Positions 1-10,879 of a stretch of DNA of 64,000 nt are shown piece by piece. The notes below the pieces were generated by a model, which did not search any database, was not told the DNA's origin, and saw only the letters and a list, made by a program, of their open reading frames with translations. Numbering within the stretch: position 1 is the stretch's first letter; every line of letters starts with the position of its first letter. Source of the DNA: Pisolithus tinctorius (lineage: Eukaryota > Basidiomycota > Agaricomycetes > Boletales > Pisolithaceae); NCBI GenBank assembly GCA_024663395.1, contig JANFAH010000069.1, positions 210,882 through 274,881 of the forward strand, written 5' to 3'. The translations under genes were made by a program, and so were the position numbers.

Positions 1-1340
1 GCAAAGATTACTTGCATTTTGCATCCTCTTTACTTCTGTTCCAATCCCTGGACAAGGAGAAGCTAAAAGAGGCCTTCCTTGCTGAAGAATTGCAGCAAAA
101 ATGATGCCCTGAAGCCCCTACATCTGAGACTGTGCTATTCAGTGCCTCCAGCAATTGCAGATGTCCTACCTCCACCCCTTGCTCATTTTGCGAATTTCTA
201 GGACACTGTGTCCATAAATGCCAAAACTTGGCAAAAGCGAAGTCTGTCTACCTTTCCCAGAAGTGCCAGTGCAATAAAGGGCCTCCCAACACCACAAATC
301 AGGCCTCCAGCTCATCCCAGTTGACCCAAGGTTTGGGCACCATGCCTTCTACCTCCTTGCTGAAGGAGAGTGCCTCACAAGCAGTGGAATTCACTGGAAA
401 TGAAAGTCTTCATTCTTCTGAGCCCTCCTTGCTCCTCTACCATCTCCAGCTTGATGCTGACATCTCTTGGATTGCAGAAACAGGTGCCACTGCTCATATG
501 ATGCCTCATTGCCATTGGCTGCAAAATTACAGCCAAAAATGCATTCCTGTGAAGTTAGCAGACAATAAAATTGTCTATTCAGCTGGGATTGGGTCTGTGG
601 TGTTCCAGCCTGTAGTGGGGGGTCAAAAGCATCAAGCTGTTGAGTTTAGCGATGTTCTGCATGTCCCTGAACTGTGAAATAATCTACTATCTGTTTTATA
701 CCTCTGTTGCAATAATGGCTTTGGGCAGTGCCCTCACCATACCCTCTTCATTGCATGAGTTTCAGAACAAAACTTGGCCTTCCTTGAGGGTGAGACCATC
801 CCCATCACTCAATATGCCTCTGCAGCAACCACTCTGCCACTGGATCTTGATCTCTGGCACAGGAGGCTCGCCCACCATCACCTAGCAGGTGTCAAATCTC
901 TATTAAACCACAATCTAGCCACTGGGATGGTCCTTGAGTCAAAATCTACCCCTGATCCTATCTGTGAACCTTGCTTGGCTGGCAAGATGCATGCCAACCC
1001 ATTCCCTAGCTTGTCCACTTGTGCCTCCATGCCCCTGGAACTTGTCCACACTGATGTACACTTTGTGGGCCATCCCTCCTTCGCTGGGTACAAATATTGG
1101 GTCACATTCATTGATGATTATTTGCACTATCACTTTGTTTTGCCCATCAAAGCTAAATCAGAGGTTTTCAAAGCATTCAAGACCTTTAAGGCCTTTGCAG
1201 AGAACCAGAGTGAATGAAAAATCAAGATTTTGTGTGATGACAAAGGAGGAGAATATATGAGCAACTCCTTCATCAATTTTACCACCCAGTGTCACACACC
1301 TAAGGTGTTGTGGACATGGTTACAGCTGACTCTGCCTAAC
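1..1340 (+). pseudogene. Decayed Ty1/copia-type retrotransposon (Gag zinc knuckle to integrase)
   Basis: Two reading frames (132-677 and 774-1217) keep the domain order of a copia polyprotein. The first has a CX2CX4HX4C zinc knuckle (Cys17, Cys20, His25, Cys30), then a protease-like block WIAETGATAHMM. In active copia proteases the third residue before GAT is Asp; here it is Glu, so the catalytic residue appears lost. The second has the pre-integrase HHCC pattern (WHRRLAHHH, then CEPC) and integrase blocks LVHTDVHF and FIDDY. A TGA at 1215-1217 cuts the frame, but DDKGGEYMS follows just downstream, showing the integrase once continued past the stop. No reverse transcriptase, RNase H or long terminal repeat was recognised. 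CpG is very rare. The order is that of Ty1/copia rather than gypsy. It is a dead relic, truncated at the left window edge or by decay. Confidence 0.83.
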
Positions 1341-3400
1341 TCATTGACAAGTTGCACATAATGCCCATGCATGCAGATGAAGACTAAAGGCCTCATGCAT
1401 AGAAAGACTGCTGGATGTTAACAGTCATCCTTTGCACAAGAACGAGCTGTCAGTGCTAAAGAGAAAAGAGGAAGTGAGTTAAGCACGCATTAAAAGTTTT
1501 TAGCACCCATGTACAGCATTCCAGTTTTTGTCATATCTCTGCCATTTCCAAAGATATTGACTCCATTCTCACACTCACTCAAAGTGCTCAGCCACACAAT
1601 TCAGCCTTCCAGGTTTGGAGAGGATCCTTGCACCCTATGCATTTCTACAGCACTCCATCCATCAGATGCTCATTTTGCGAAGTCCATCAATCATGGCTGC
1701 CTCTTTGTTGATCATCTCACTTGTCTCATTTGGCAGAGACAGTGGCTATGTATATCTGCCAGGCGTTCCCACCAGCTTCCATCCTGAAGCCCCCTGGTTC
1801 ATCCCATCATTGTCAGCCCCATCTTGTCCCATGCAGCTTGGTCAGTGTGTTCTCCTTGTCAGTATGACTTCCAGAAGGATGTTCTTTGGTCACCTCAAGT
1901 CTGTCACTCAGTTAGAAAGGTCTTATGTGGTTGTTTTGGTCTCCCCAGTTGATGAAGCATATGGATTGTTCCTCCCTGCTCCCTGCACTATCTTTATTCT
2001 GATCTCATCCATCATTCTTCCCACATTGCGACAGCTGCAGCATAGTCTACTGTTGCAGCAGAAGATGTCCCCCCTTCTCATTGACTTGTGCCAGGAGCAC
2101 ATTCTATTGAGGTTCATTACTCCCAAGTACTTTCAGCTGAACACCTTCACTCTGTTCAGCATCCTCCTTCCAGTCATTGTCCATTCATCTACTCTTGTGT
2201 AGCTTGTTGTCAACTTGCACTAGGAGCACCTGCCATTGAAATTCCCCCACACTAGATCTTTCTGCACTCCAGGTTCTGTGGAGGTACACCACCACTCGCA
2301 CTTTATTTGTCTTTGGTGTTGGATTTGTTTGGTTTATACCAGCTTTCCACACTTTGACTCACACCAATATGATTGCATGCATTTTGATTTTCCTGACCAT
2401 GTGATAAGATAAGTTCAAAGATGGTCACTGATTGCAGTACAGAATGATATGAGAGTCACTAGTCACAAATGACACTGAGCCTGATGACTAATATTGGTAA
2501 TGCTTGGTACCTCATGGTTCTTCATGGTGTCTGACCAGCTGTAATGATACTGTACCATGATTTTGGTAACTAGTGATATGGAGGTCAGATACTACACACT
2601 ACCACTGTCCAGGCTACTGATGAGGGAAAATGTACAAAAAAGCAATCAGGGTGCAGTAGTGCACAGTCGTTCTAGCTCACCAACCAACCTACCTCTCCAC
2701 AGATGCTGACAGAGCCAGACCCCAGCTCAGATGATGACAGTGACTGATGATCTGGAAGCTGAGACATGTTGATGACATAAGTGTCACATGACCAGAAATG
2801 GAAAGGGGGCAGCTTGAGATGTAACAGGCAAGTCCAACACCCTGCCATGCAGACCAATCTGTTGGAGGAGGGCAGAGGTGGAGGCAACCCTTCAGGTGAG
2901 AGAGCAGAGACTGGGGGCTGAGAAGAGATGATTGGAAGGGTGGATGAAGGAAGTGATGTGACTCCACAGAGCTCCAGAGACAAGTGGGATGGTCAAAGCC
3001 AGGCAGACCTTGGCTGGAAGAGCTTGAGAAAGTGTTGGAAGAGGGAAGAGGAAGTTTCCAGGGTACAGAGAAGGGTGGAGACAGTACCAGGGGTGACACC
3101 AATGTGATAGCCATGAGAGGGACCCAATATAGGGTTGGAAGGTGGTGGCTGACAGATCTAGAGGCTGCCAGAGGGTGGTGAGAAGCCTTGGGGGGCAGTT
3201 GAATAGGCGCAGGGGGCTCTCAGAGGCAGGTAGATGTGATAGATATGAGAACCACTCAAGGAGCTGGCAGTCCCTTCTCACCCTCTAACTCCCTCACATG
3301 TGCATCCCCTCCTGAAATGAGAGAGTGAACCAGAAATTTCACCTACTGTGACACCAATGACATAACCACCACACCACCCCATAGAGTATAAACTAATATG
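1341..3400. other. CpG-poor relic DNA without recognisable genes
   Basis: Open frames here (for example 1615-2202 plus and 2689-3114 minus) encode low-complexity Ser/Leu/Pro-rich or Leu/Ile-rich strings with no family motif. CG dinucleotides are rare and TG/CA frequent, as in the adjacent copia remnant. The stretch is probably decayed transposon DNA, possibly the lost 3' part of the same element, but no reverse transcriptase blocks can be read. Confidence 0.5.
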
Positions 3401-3407
3401 TACCGAA

Positions 3408-3764
3408 GTGTACCACACAGACCACCAAGGACATCAACACAAAGGCACCACAAATGATAACAGACCTCAAGACAAAAAGATCCAGGACTCAACTCACCAC
3501 AAACCCACAGAATGCCATCAATCCTCACGATCGACGGAACATACACAAAAAGCAGCAATCAAAAGACCCAGAAACAAAAAAGGGAGACTGAAGCGAAATG
3601 AAGCTGAAGCAAAAGGAACAAAATCGGGACCGAGCCAACACCATGCATGGGAGGCGAAGGCAACCGAACAAGAAGTAAAATACGAGCCACACAAACCCTT
3701 CACCACAGGAAAGAAACGGACAAAAAAAGGACAGAAAAAATGGAGAATGATGCAATGTGAGTAA
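3408..3764 (+). other. T-poor, A/C-rich stretch with a basic 118-codon frame, coding doubtful
   Basis: The plus strand is strikingly poor in T between about 3360 and 3760. The open frame gives a Lys/Gln/His/Thr-rich, strongly basic string without motifs. Such a frame can arise simply because T-poor sequence has few stop codons. It lies about 60 bases upstream of the large unknown gene at 3827 and could be its 5' leader or an upstream exon. No splice evidence decides this. Confidence 0.25.
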
Positions 3765-3826
3765 CGCAATGCAGGAGGAAATGAACCATAGCTAACCCCG
3801 AGAGAAGCAATACCGGAGGATATGTA

Positions 3827-6800
3827 GTGGGAGAACTACCAGAGGAGCTACAAGCAGAAGACGGGATATTCCAAGAGGAGTTGCAGCATGCAATCGCATA
3901 CAAGCGGAATCCCTCGAGTCGAATGATCGAAAGCTTCCACAGAAGCCCAGTGAAGACGGTCCCTCTCTCTATGATGCACAAGCAATATGACGAAAAGCGC
4001 GAGATCCAAGCATTGCGGTGCCTCACACGAAGACAAAAGGTGAACATAGATGACGAATATGTTCACAGAGGCAATGACCCCAACCTAGCCTGGGGAGCCA
4101 CAAAACACTTCCTAGATCTGATGTTAATAGTCTGTGGCCGACCAGGACTGGATGCCGCACTCCCAAAAGACGAGACTGACCCGAGCTACACATTCAAACT
4201 AGACCTACACCAACGCCAGCGGAAATGGCGAGCGAATCATTGCGAACTTGGGTTTGATCCAGCAGGACGACTCCTTTACATCGGGACATATCAACAAGAA
4301 GAGATATGGCTAGCGATGGTACCAAGGACGTTCACCGATGAGAATGCAAATGACAGGGAAGACGAAAACATCAACATGACACACCTGGATACGCCAAGCA
4401 CAGTGATGGACGAGGACCATTTCTGCATGTTGGTCACATTCCTTGCACAGGCGATGGGGAGAGACGGATACAAAGACATATATTTTCGAGGAGAGAGATA
4501 CCCAAATGGGCTTACGGTGAAGGAGCTTCAGAAAACGACAAACCTATTGTGAGTGTTGCACCCAATCAGACGCAAACGCACCTGCAACCCCCCATGTAAT
4601 TGCAAATGCGCAGGAGGCGGGCGAGCGGGAAACATGGATGACCAGAACTGACAAGCATCACCTCAGGGGAAATGAGCCGAAGGATAAGAACATCCACGAA
4701 ATGACATACCACCAAGTCCGCAATCTCAGTCGTCGAATGCGTGAAGACTTCCATGATTTCATGGCAAATGCGCCAGATGAATGGCTCGAGGACAGATATA
4801 TGGTAGACAACGTACCAATCATGATTGCGTTGCGATATGGACAGAACCAGGAAATTTGCAGGGACGGGCAGCTGGAGGAAGAAGCAGCCCACTGGCACCG
4901 ACTGCACAGATATCACCACGTGAGGACCATGACCGTTGCATTGGCCACACATATCCAGTACGTGGTATCACAAGTCACATTTGCTGACATTGATCAAACT
5001 CCCAGATGCGTTCCTGTGGCAGAATGGGTGGACATTGAAACGGAGGATATCATTGAGAGGCATGGGGATGAGATATATGACTCCCCCCTCCATGACACAC
5101 GGCATGAGGTCAACCTACACGAGCTTGATCTACTGGATGACACTGGAAACGAACAAAATATCTATGACAAGGATGGATATCGGATACCCCGGTGGGAAGC
5201 AAATATAGAAATGGGGTCATCAACGGCTGGAATGCTATTCAAGTTGCGAAACTTGCACCGATTATTTGAGGATTGGCCTGGTGACGATGACCCAGAGGCG
5301 CTTTTTGGAGGCGAAACCACCCCTCACTACCTGTATCCGATCGGATGTCTGCATGACGTAGGGCAGTTTCAAGCACGAGGTGTTCTCACATCATTTGCCC
5401 CGCTCATTCGCAGGATCAACCAAACCCTGCCAATCAGAGATGATGGGATACAGAATGTGGTGATCGTCCCAGTGTCCTCACAAGGCTACAATGCATATGT
5501 GCATCAGGTGTGGTCACAGGGAAGGTTCCATGATGTACAGAGGGGTATGATGACAGCTGCATTCACAGGAAGCCACATGAGCGGTGGAGCAAACAGCCAC
5601 AGGGCTGCATACCTGAGGGGGCTGTGTGATATCGCTCTACCCTTTGACCGTTACCATGAAAAAATCAGCGAATCGGATTTTGATCAGTCTCTGCAGATGG
5701 AGAACGTGTTCACAATCAAGGTGAACAGGCTACAGAAGGAGGCAAGGAACGGATGGTCAGTGTCTCCTGGAATGAGGGCGAGCAAGAGTGTAACATCACA
5801 TGCAGGAACATGTATGTCCACCTCATCAAGCCCTTGACACGGATGTGGGCACACCCAACAGTGCTTGAGTCGATAAAGCAGAATGTGGTGTTATTCAAAC
5901 AAGATGTAAGTCACATCACAGCATTCACTGGACAGAACATAAGACACACGATGCACAGGTACTCCCACATGTCGTGGAATGGACCACATATGGATTGTGC
6001 AGCATGTTGCGTCATCTATGGAAACGATATAACTGAGAATTGCAGCATGGAAGACGTGTCCCACACTATGTTGTGGAGATTACAGCAGCACTTGAGAGGG
6101 CGCTCAACTTTGCACACACTGGGAATGCAAGAGTGCTCTCCAGGGGTGTCATGGAACCCCTCTGGTTATCAATGTCCATGATGTTAGATGGCATTCCGAG
6201 TATTTCACCGATCATATCACTTGATTTTGCACAAGGAATATCCATCGCATTCAACAGAAGCGATTGGCCAACCTGCACGAGGACTGGATACCCCGAGACA
6301 TGCAGTGGCCGATCGATCACATACAATTATGGTGGTGAGGAACTGCTTGTGAGCTTATACCAAACAAACACCACTCTATGACATGCTGATGCTCCACCCC
6401 TGGCAGCCCTACCGGGCAACATTCCACATCCTGCATGCACAATATACCCTACCCCCAACATTTGAAGCGACCCAGAGGGACCATGCCACCCGAATGTGTT
6501 CATATCTCCTCAACATAGCCTTGCAGGTGCATGAAGACGACATCTGCAACCTTGTCAAGGAAGGAGTCACACAGTCTACACAGCGACACAACAGTCTCAA
6601 GACTGAGAGACTGCTTGCACTCGAGAACTGGCTGTCAATCAAGGACAAACCACTAGGATATGGCAACTCTGCGTATACGCATTTGGTGCAAGCAATCTGC
6701 GAGGAGTCGCACATGTTGATCCACGGCCTCCCCATGTCTGCCCAGAACCCGCAATCCGTGTCATGGTTTGCAGAAACCCTGATCTCCTCAGCGGACTCGA

Positions 6801-7988
6801 GTTCATGCTCAACCCATGCACCATTTATAGCTGGAGGTGGAGGCTTACATGTGATGCGAGCAGCCCTTGGAGAAGCACGGAAGTATCTTGAACATGACAC
6901 TGATTCCAATCACAATGATATAATTTCTATCATTGTGAAAGTCGCAAACAAGAGGCAAATCATGAATATTCCATGGTCTCCAGACAGAACAGGCGGACGA
7001 GGACGACCCCGATCAAATGTTGTACATGACGTATGGATCAACTTAGGAAAATCATCCATCGGACAGGAGAATCGAACCCAATTCCTAGCACCCTCGGAGC
7101 GACGCAATCATGCAGCATCACAAAGCGCTATCGCTGCGGCAACATCAGATAGTCGTGCCCCCTGGAGTATAGACAACACCTCTATCCAAGACCTACACCA
7201 GATGTTGAACCACGAAAACCTCCCAATTGAATGGGATATTTCCCATGTTGCACTCTCAAATTGCCAGGAGTATGTGAAGGAGACATACCATTGGGTTGAG
7301 GAACATTACAATGGCTCCAAACCCGCACACCAAACAGCCATACTCCTCGCGATCATCTTCTCCTCGATCCTCCCAAATATCATGCATCACAAATGTCCAG
7401 AACACCTGCGCATATCATCTTCCCAGTCCACAATCACACATGCAGTGCGAACTTCTCCCTGGCAGGCTCCCCCTCCTGGACGAAAAGGATTTTCTGACCA
7501 CAATCCCTTCATCGTAATGATGTCCACATTCATCATTGCAATGTATGAGCCAGAGTCCCCTCTCCGACAGTATATCCGCACACACAATGGGGCGCTTGGG
7601 GCATCTTGGACAGACAAACATGGTGGGATGTCTCTCATCTCAGCTCCACCCAGCTAACATTAGTGTAGGTGCAAAAGGCATCAAACCATTTAATCTCGTC
7701 CACCTTGGGATCGCTATTGCCCACAACACCAGCATATACACATCCCCAAAATATGCATCAGCATGGTCAACACTGTCCCCTGTAGAACTTTCAAGATATC
7801 ACAACATTCTGATCCACAATCTAAGGGATCTTCCATATGGTCCTCATACTGCATTGGTCTCCATCTTGGGTGAGGAGATGGCAGATCAACTTGCACTTGC
7901 AAACCATGTAAAGGGTCGAGGACTCACCAAAAGACCTACAGCTGCTTCGACATCAGTGGGTCTGTCAAAAAAGATGAGAGTGGTGTGA
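3827..7988 (+). CDS. Large multi-exon gene of unknown function (roughly 1,200 residues)
   Basis: Consecutive plus-strand frames (3827-4552, 4638-5837, 5838-6380, 6383-7657, 7660-7988) are joined across GT-AG-like gaps near 4.52-4.61, 5.91-6.07 and 7.62-7.66 kb; a donor-like GTAAGT sits near 5906. The protein is hydrophilic and has no signal peptide or membrane segment. Readable blocks include LAWGATKHFLDLM, LYIGTYQQEEIWLAMVP, HDVGQFQARGVLTSF, YNAYVHQVWSQGRFHDVQ and a C-terminal LGEEMADQLAL. I do not recognise a domain. I recall similarly built hypothetical proteins in mushroom genomes but cannot name a family. Codon use and CpG are normal, unlike the relic DNA upstream, so it is probably a real gene. 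The 5' end is uncertain; the first in-frame ATG after the T-poor stretch was chosen. It could be two adjacent genes or a gene carried by a mobile element. Confidence 0.55.
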
Positions 7989-8130
7989 TATATAATACCA
8001 GTCTGTACCGTAGTTTGACGCACAGGTGGATTACACGCATATGCGCCAATGGGGCATCTGCGGTATAATGGACACCATCAATTGCATTAAACATGTTTGT
8101 TTGTCGTGTTCAATCTGCTGTTATTGAAAT

Positions 8131-8262
8131 ATTCCTGCACTTCCGCTTCAGGCGCACATGCGTGACTGCGTTCCAGTCTGTGGTTGTGTGGTACATGTGG
8201 CAATAGTTGTTGTGTTGTATGATGGGCATGTTGTTGGTTAATATTCCCGCACTTCCGCTTCA
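8131..8262 (+). repeat. Pair of near-identical 20-bp direct repeats in the promoter region of the JmjC gene
   Basis: Copies at 8131-8150 and 8243-8262 differ by one C/T and share the core CACTTCCGCTTC. They lie 69-200 bases before the ATG at 8331 in a 340-bp intergenic gap and are about 112 bases apart. They may be upstream regulatory sites of the JmjC-type gene or chance remnants of a duplication. Confidence 0.5.
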
Positions 8263-8330
8263 AGCGGTTGTGTGTGTGTTCACCCTGTTTTGTAACCTGT
8301 ACCTTGACCTAACCTGACCTCATTTAAATT

Positions 8331-10864
8331 ATGTCCTGTAAAATGGCATCATCGCAGTTTCAGGCTTCCATGATCCAGCCAATCTACCCGGTGAAAATGT
8401 TTCCCGTCAGTTTCCGCTTGGTCAAAGGTTCCAGCGCGATTCCACATGCTGGTGGCATGAGGGAACGTCAGGGTACTATTTACTTAGCTCCAAACGATAT
8501 GTATATCTTTGGTAGAAGTGGTTGGGTTCGATGGGATCCCAAAGATGCTCTTCATCTTACTGTTGCAGGAGATGAATGCATGGTTGCACCTTGCCCCATC
8601 AATGGGATCCGGCTGCTGGCTAATGATACATCCTATCCCCACTACCTCACATCCATGGAAGTGGAACTTCACCGAATCGGATTCCAACACCCCCCAACGA
8701 ATGCTGACATCCTGCGGCTCGTGGGGATGCAATTTTCTGATTCCAAATCCAAATCCCAGGTATGTGTGCGATCTACAAAACTCTGAGGATACATGCTGAT
8801 GATGACAGGATTTGGAGAAGCAGGGCGAAGGTGTCATTGGCGGGGCTCGAAAGCCACCTGCAGAGGCTACAGTCCCTATGCAAGAAGCTGGTAGCCGATT
8901 GCGGAAGAGAAAGGCAAGAGATGTAGGTGGGACTGGATCGAGGAAATTGGACGATGAGGAAGTCAAGGGTGCCCCGATTGCATCCACGTCAGCAAGCAGA
9001 AAGGGTAAAGGAAAGGAGGTGTTGAAACCAGAGGGTCACTGCACCACGAATGAGAAAAAAAGACAGAGGAGTAAGCACTTCGATTTCTTTCCTATTCTTC
9101 AAGGTCCTGATCGTATTTACAGCTGAAGATGCCGAACCCATCGCTGAGCGGGTTCCCTTCCTCGATCAAATCACCTGCCCGTCAGATACGAAGGTGATTG
9201 ATTGGGAATATAAGAACATATGCTCCATGGTTCAGTAAAGTGGTATGTAAATTTGACAGAAACTTCGAATCTAGGAGCTGCTAAATGACGACCATAGGAC
9301 TGTGATGCGGTCGAGTACATGTCCAAGGCCGCATCCGCCACTGAATACCAGTATGGACATGGACAGACGATGCTAGTGGAGCTGAAGTATGATGGGGACA
9401 AGGGCTCACTCGCACAGCTAATCGCCAACATCAGCGATTCACTGTCGAGGGGATGTGCAGTGTTGGTCAGGGGATGGAAGCCGAATAATCCACCCCTTGA
9501 CTTCACTTGTGAAGACATTCGCTTCTTCCGCCCGACGATATCACAGGAAGTCGTCGTTCAAGGTATGGATATCATCGTATCGCTAAAATTCATATCGCTA
9601 AAGGTAATTAGATGCATTAAAGCATGCAGAGCAGCAGGAGGCAAAGGGGGGGCCAGACATGAGCAAAATTTTTGAAGTGCTCAGCGGAGTAAAATTCATC
9701 GAGCTTGCGGACGATGAAAATACATGCCTGAACCTCCTCGACTTTCCAAATACCCAGCCTGAGGTTCCCATATTCCTCAGGTATGTCATCGCTTGGAACT
9801 CGTATTAAGATTCTTTGGATGCTGAAGAATGCACCAGGCAACTATCCGACAATGTAAACGCAAAGACCATGACCATGAACGATGTTCATCTCCCCCATTC
9901 TGGTAAGAACGTGGGAAAATCATATTATGGCGTGCAGGCGGTCCTGGGGGATGTCGAACGACTTCGTGGATGGGATCTACTGACGCATGGGGGTTTTGTC
10001 ACGTACCCTCACCATGATGCAGCGGGGCTATGCACATACATCACTGTACAGTCCGGCAGCAAGATATGGGGTTATTTCGACACCCCTGGAAGTCAGGATG
10101 CAAGCAGAGAGAATCTATTCAAGGCCTGGGACGATATTTTTGCTGACAACGTCAATCTTAAGTTCCGCAAGTATCCTCTCGGGACCGTTCATCTTCAACA
10201 TGGAGATACTCTGTATGACTTTTATTCCCAATTCCCGAGTGCGCTCTTATGATTAATGACACCAGAACAGGATTCAGCCTCCCGGGGCTAACCACATGGT
10301 GTACACTCCGCAGAATGGCCTCACATCCGGGGGTCATTTCCTTTCATATTCTACCATGCATCTCACGGAGATCGCAATCAATTACGACTGCTCAAAGGTC
10401 CCTGAAGGCGAACGGACCGTGCGCGGGCTGGCAGGCACTAACGCAGTGCATCCAGCGATACATCGCATCATCGTATGGATGGTACTGGCCCTTCCAACGA
10501 TGGCGAAGGACAGAACAAGTATGTCATATGTCATATCTATAAAATACATGTTCCCAGCAAAGATTTCCCTCCACCAGGGACATTTTACCGCAGGCCATTG
10601 CTGGCCATGATTTCACTGATAGAGAGCAAGAAAGGAAAGTACAAGTCGGCAGAAGATGCAGATCATATGCCTGCCATGGATGAGAGGGATAACATGAGGA
10701 AAGAGATAGCCAATGAATCGGAAGCGGCGAAGAAAATAATCTTGCATCTCAAGAAGGCCCTTCAGGTAATGGATGCCGAAAGGGAACTGGAGACGGGTTC
10801 ATGGTGGGATCGTGGATCGGTATGCGAACTCTTCAACATCTTCGAAAAATACAAATCTGCATAG
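8331..10864 (+). CDS. JmjC/cupin-type Fe(II)-2-oxoglutarate oxygenase-like protein, multi-exon
   Basis: Exon 1 (8331-8759) joins in phase to exon 2 (8809-9070) and exon 3 (from 9123) through 49-nt and 52-nt GT-AG introns. The N-terminal part (LYIGR-like block, WVRWDPKDALHLT) is unrecognised. A basic linker with KRKAR and KKRQR segments looks like nuclear localisation sequence. The catalytic part lies in frames 9319-9600, 9660-9800, 9815-10230 and 10270-10600. It has the iron-binding HxD inside YPHHDAAGLCTYI, followed by SGSKIWGYF, and the distal His in PPGANHMVYTPQNG then GGHF, the layout of fungal JmjC domains. The C-terminus (10,600-10,864) is charged and probably coiled-coil. The family hydroxylates or demethylates protein side chains; substrate and histone specificity cannot be read. 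Internal exon limits around 9.2-9.3 kb and 10.2-10.3 kb are uncertain. Confidence 0.72.
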
Positions 10865-10879
10865 CATAGTTAGGTATAT

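Noticed and set aside
1509..2202. Continuation of the copia polyprotein into reverse transcriptase
   Set aside because: No polymerase or RNase H motifs can be read in any frame; the frames are Leu/Ser-rich without pattern.
2672..3281. Overlapping minus-strand frames rich in Ser/Pro/Leu/His
   Set aside because: The plus strand is G/A-rich here, which removes stops from the complement; no motif or splice signal.
9815..10252. TET/JBP-type DNA hydroxylase, since such genes accompany transposases in mushrooms
   Set aside because: The spacing and the PPGxxHxVYTP-GGHF end match JmjC proteins better than TET/JBP; no transposase is adjacent.
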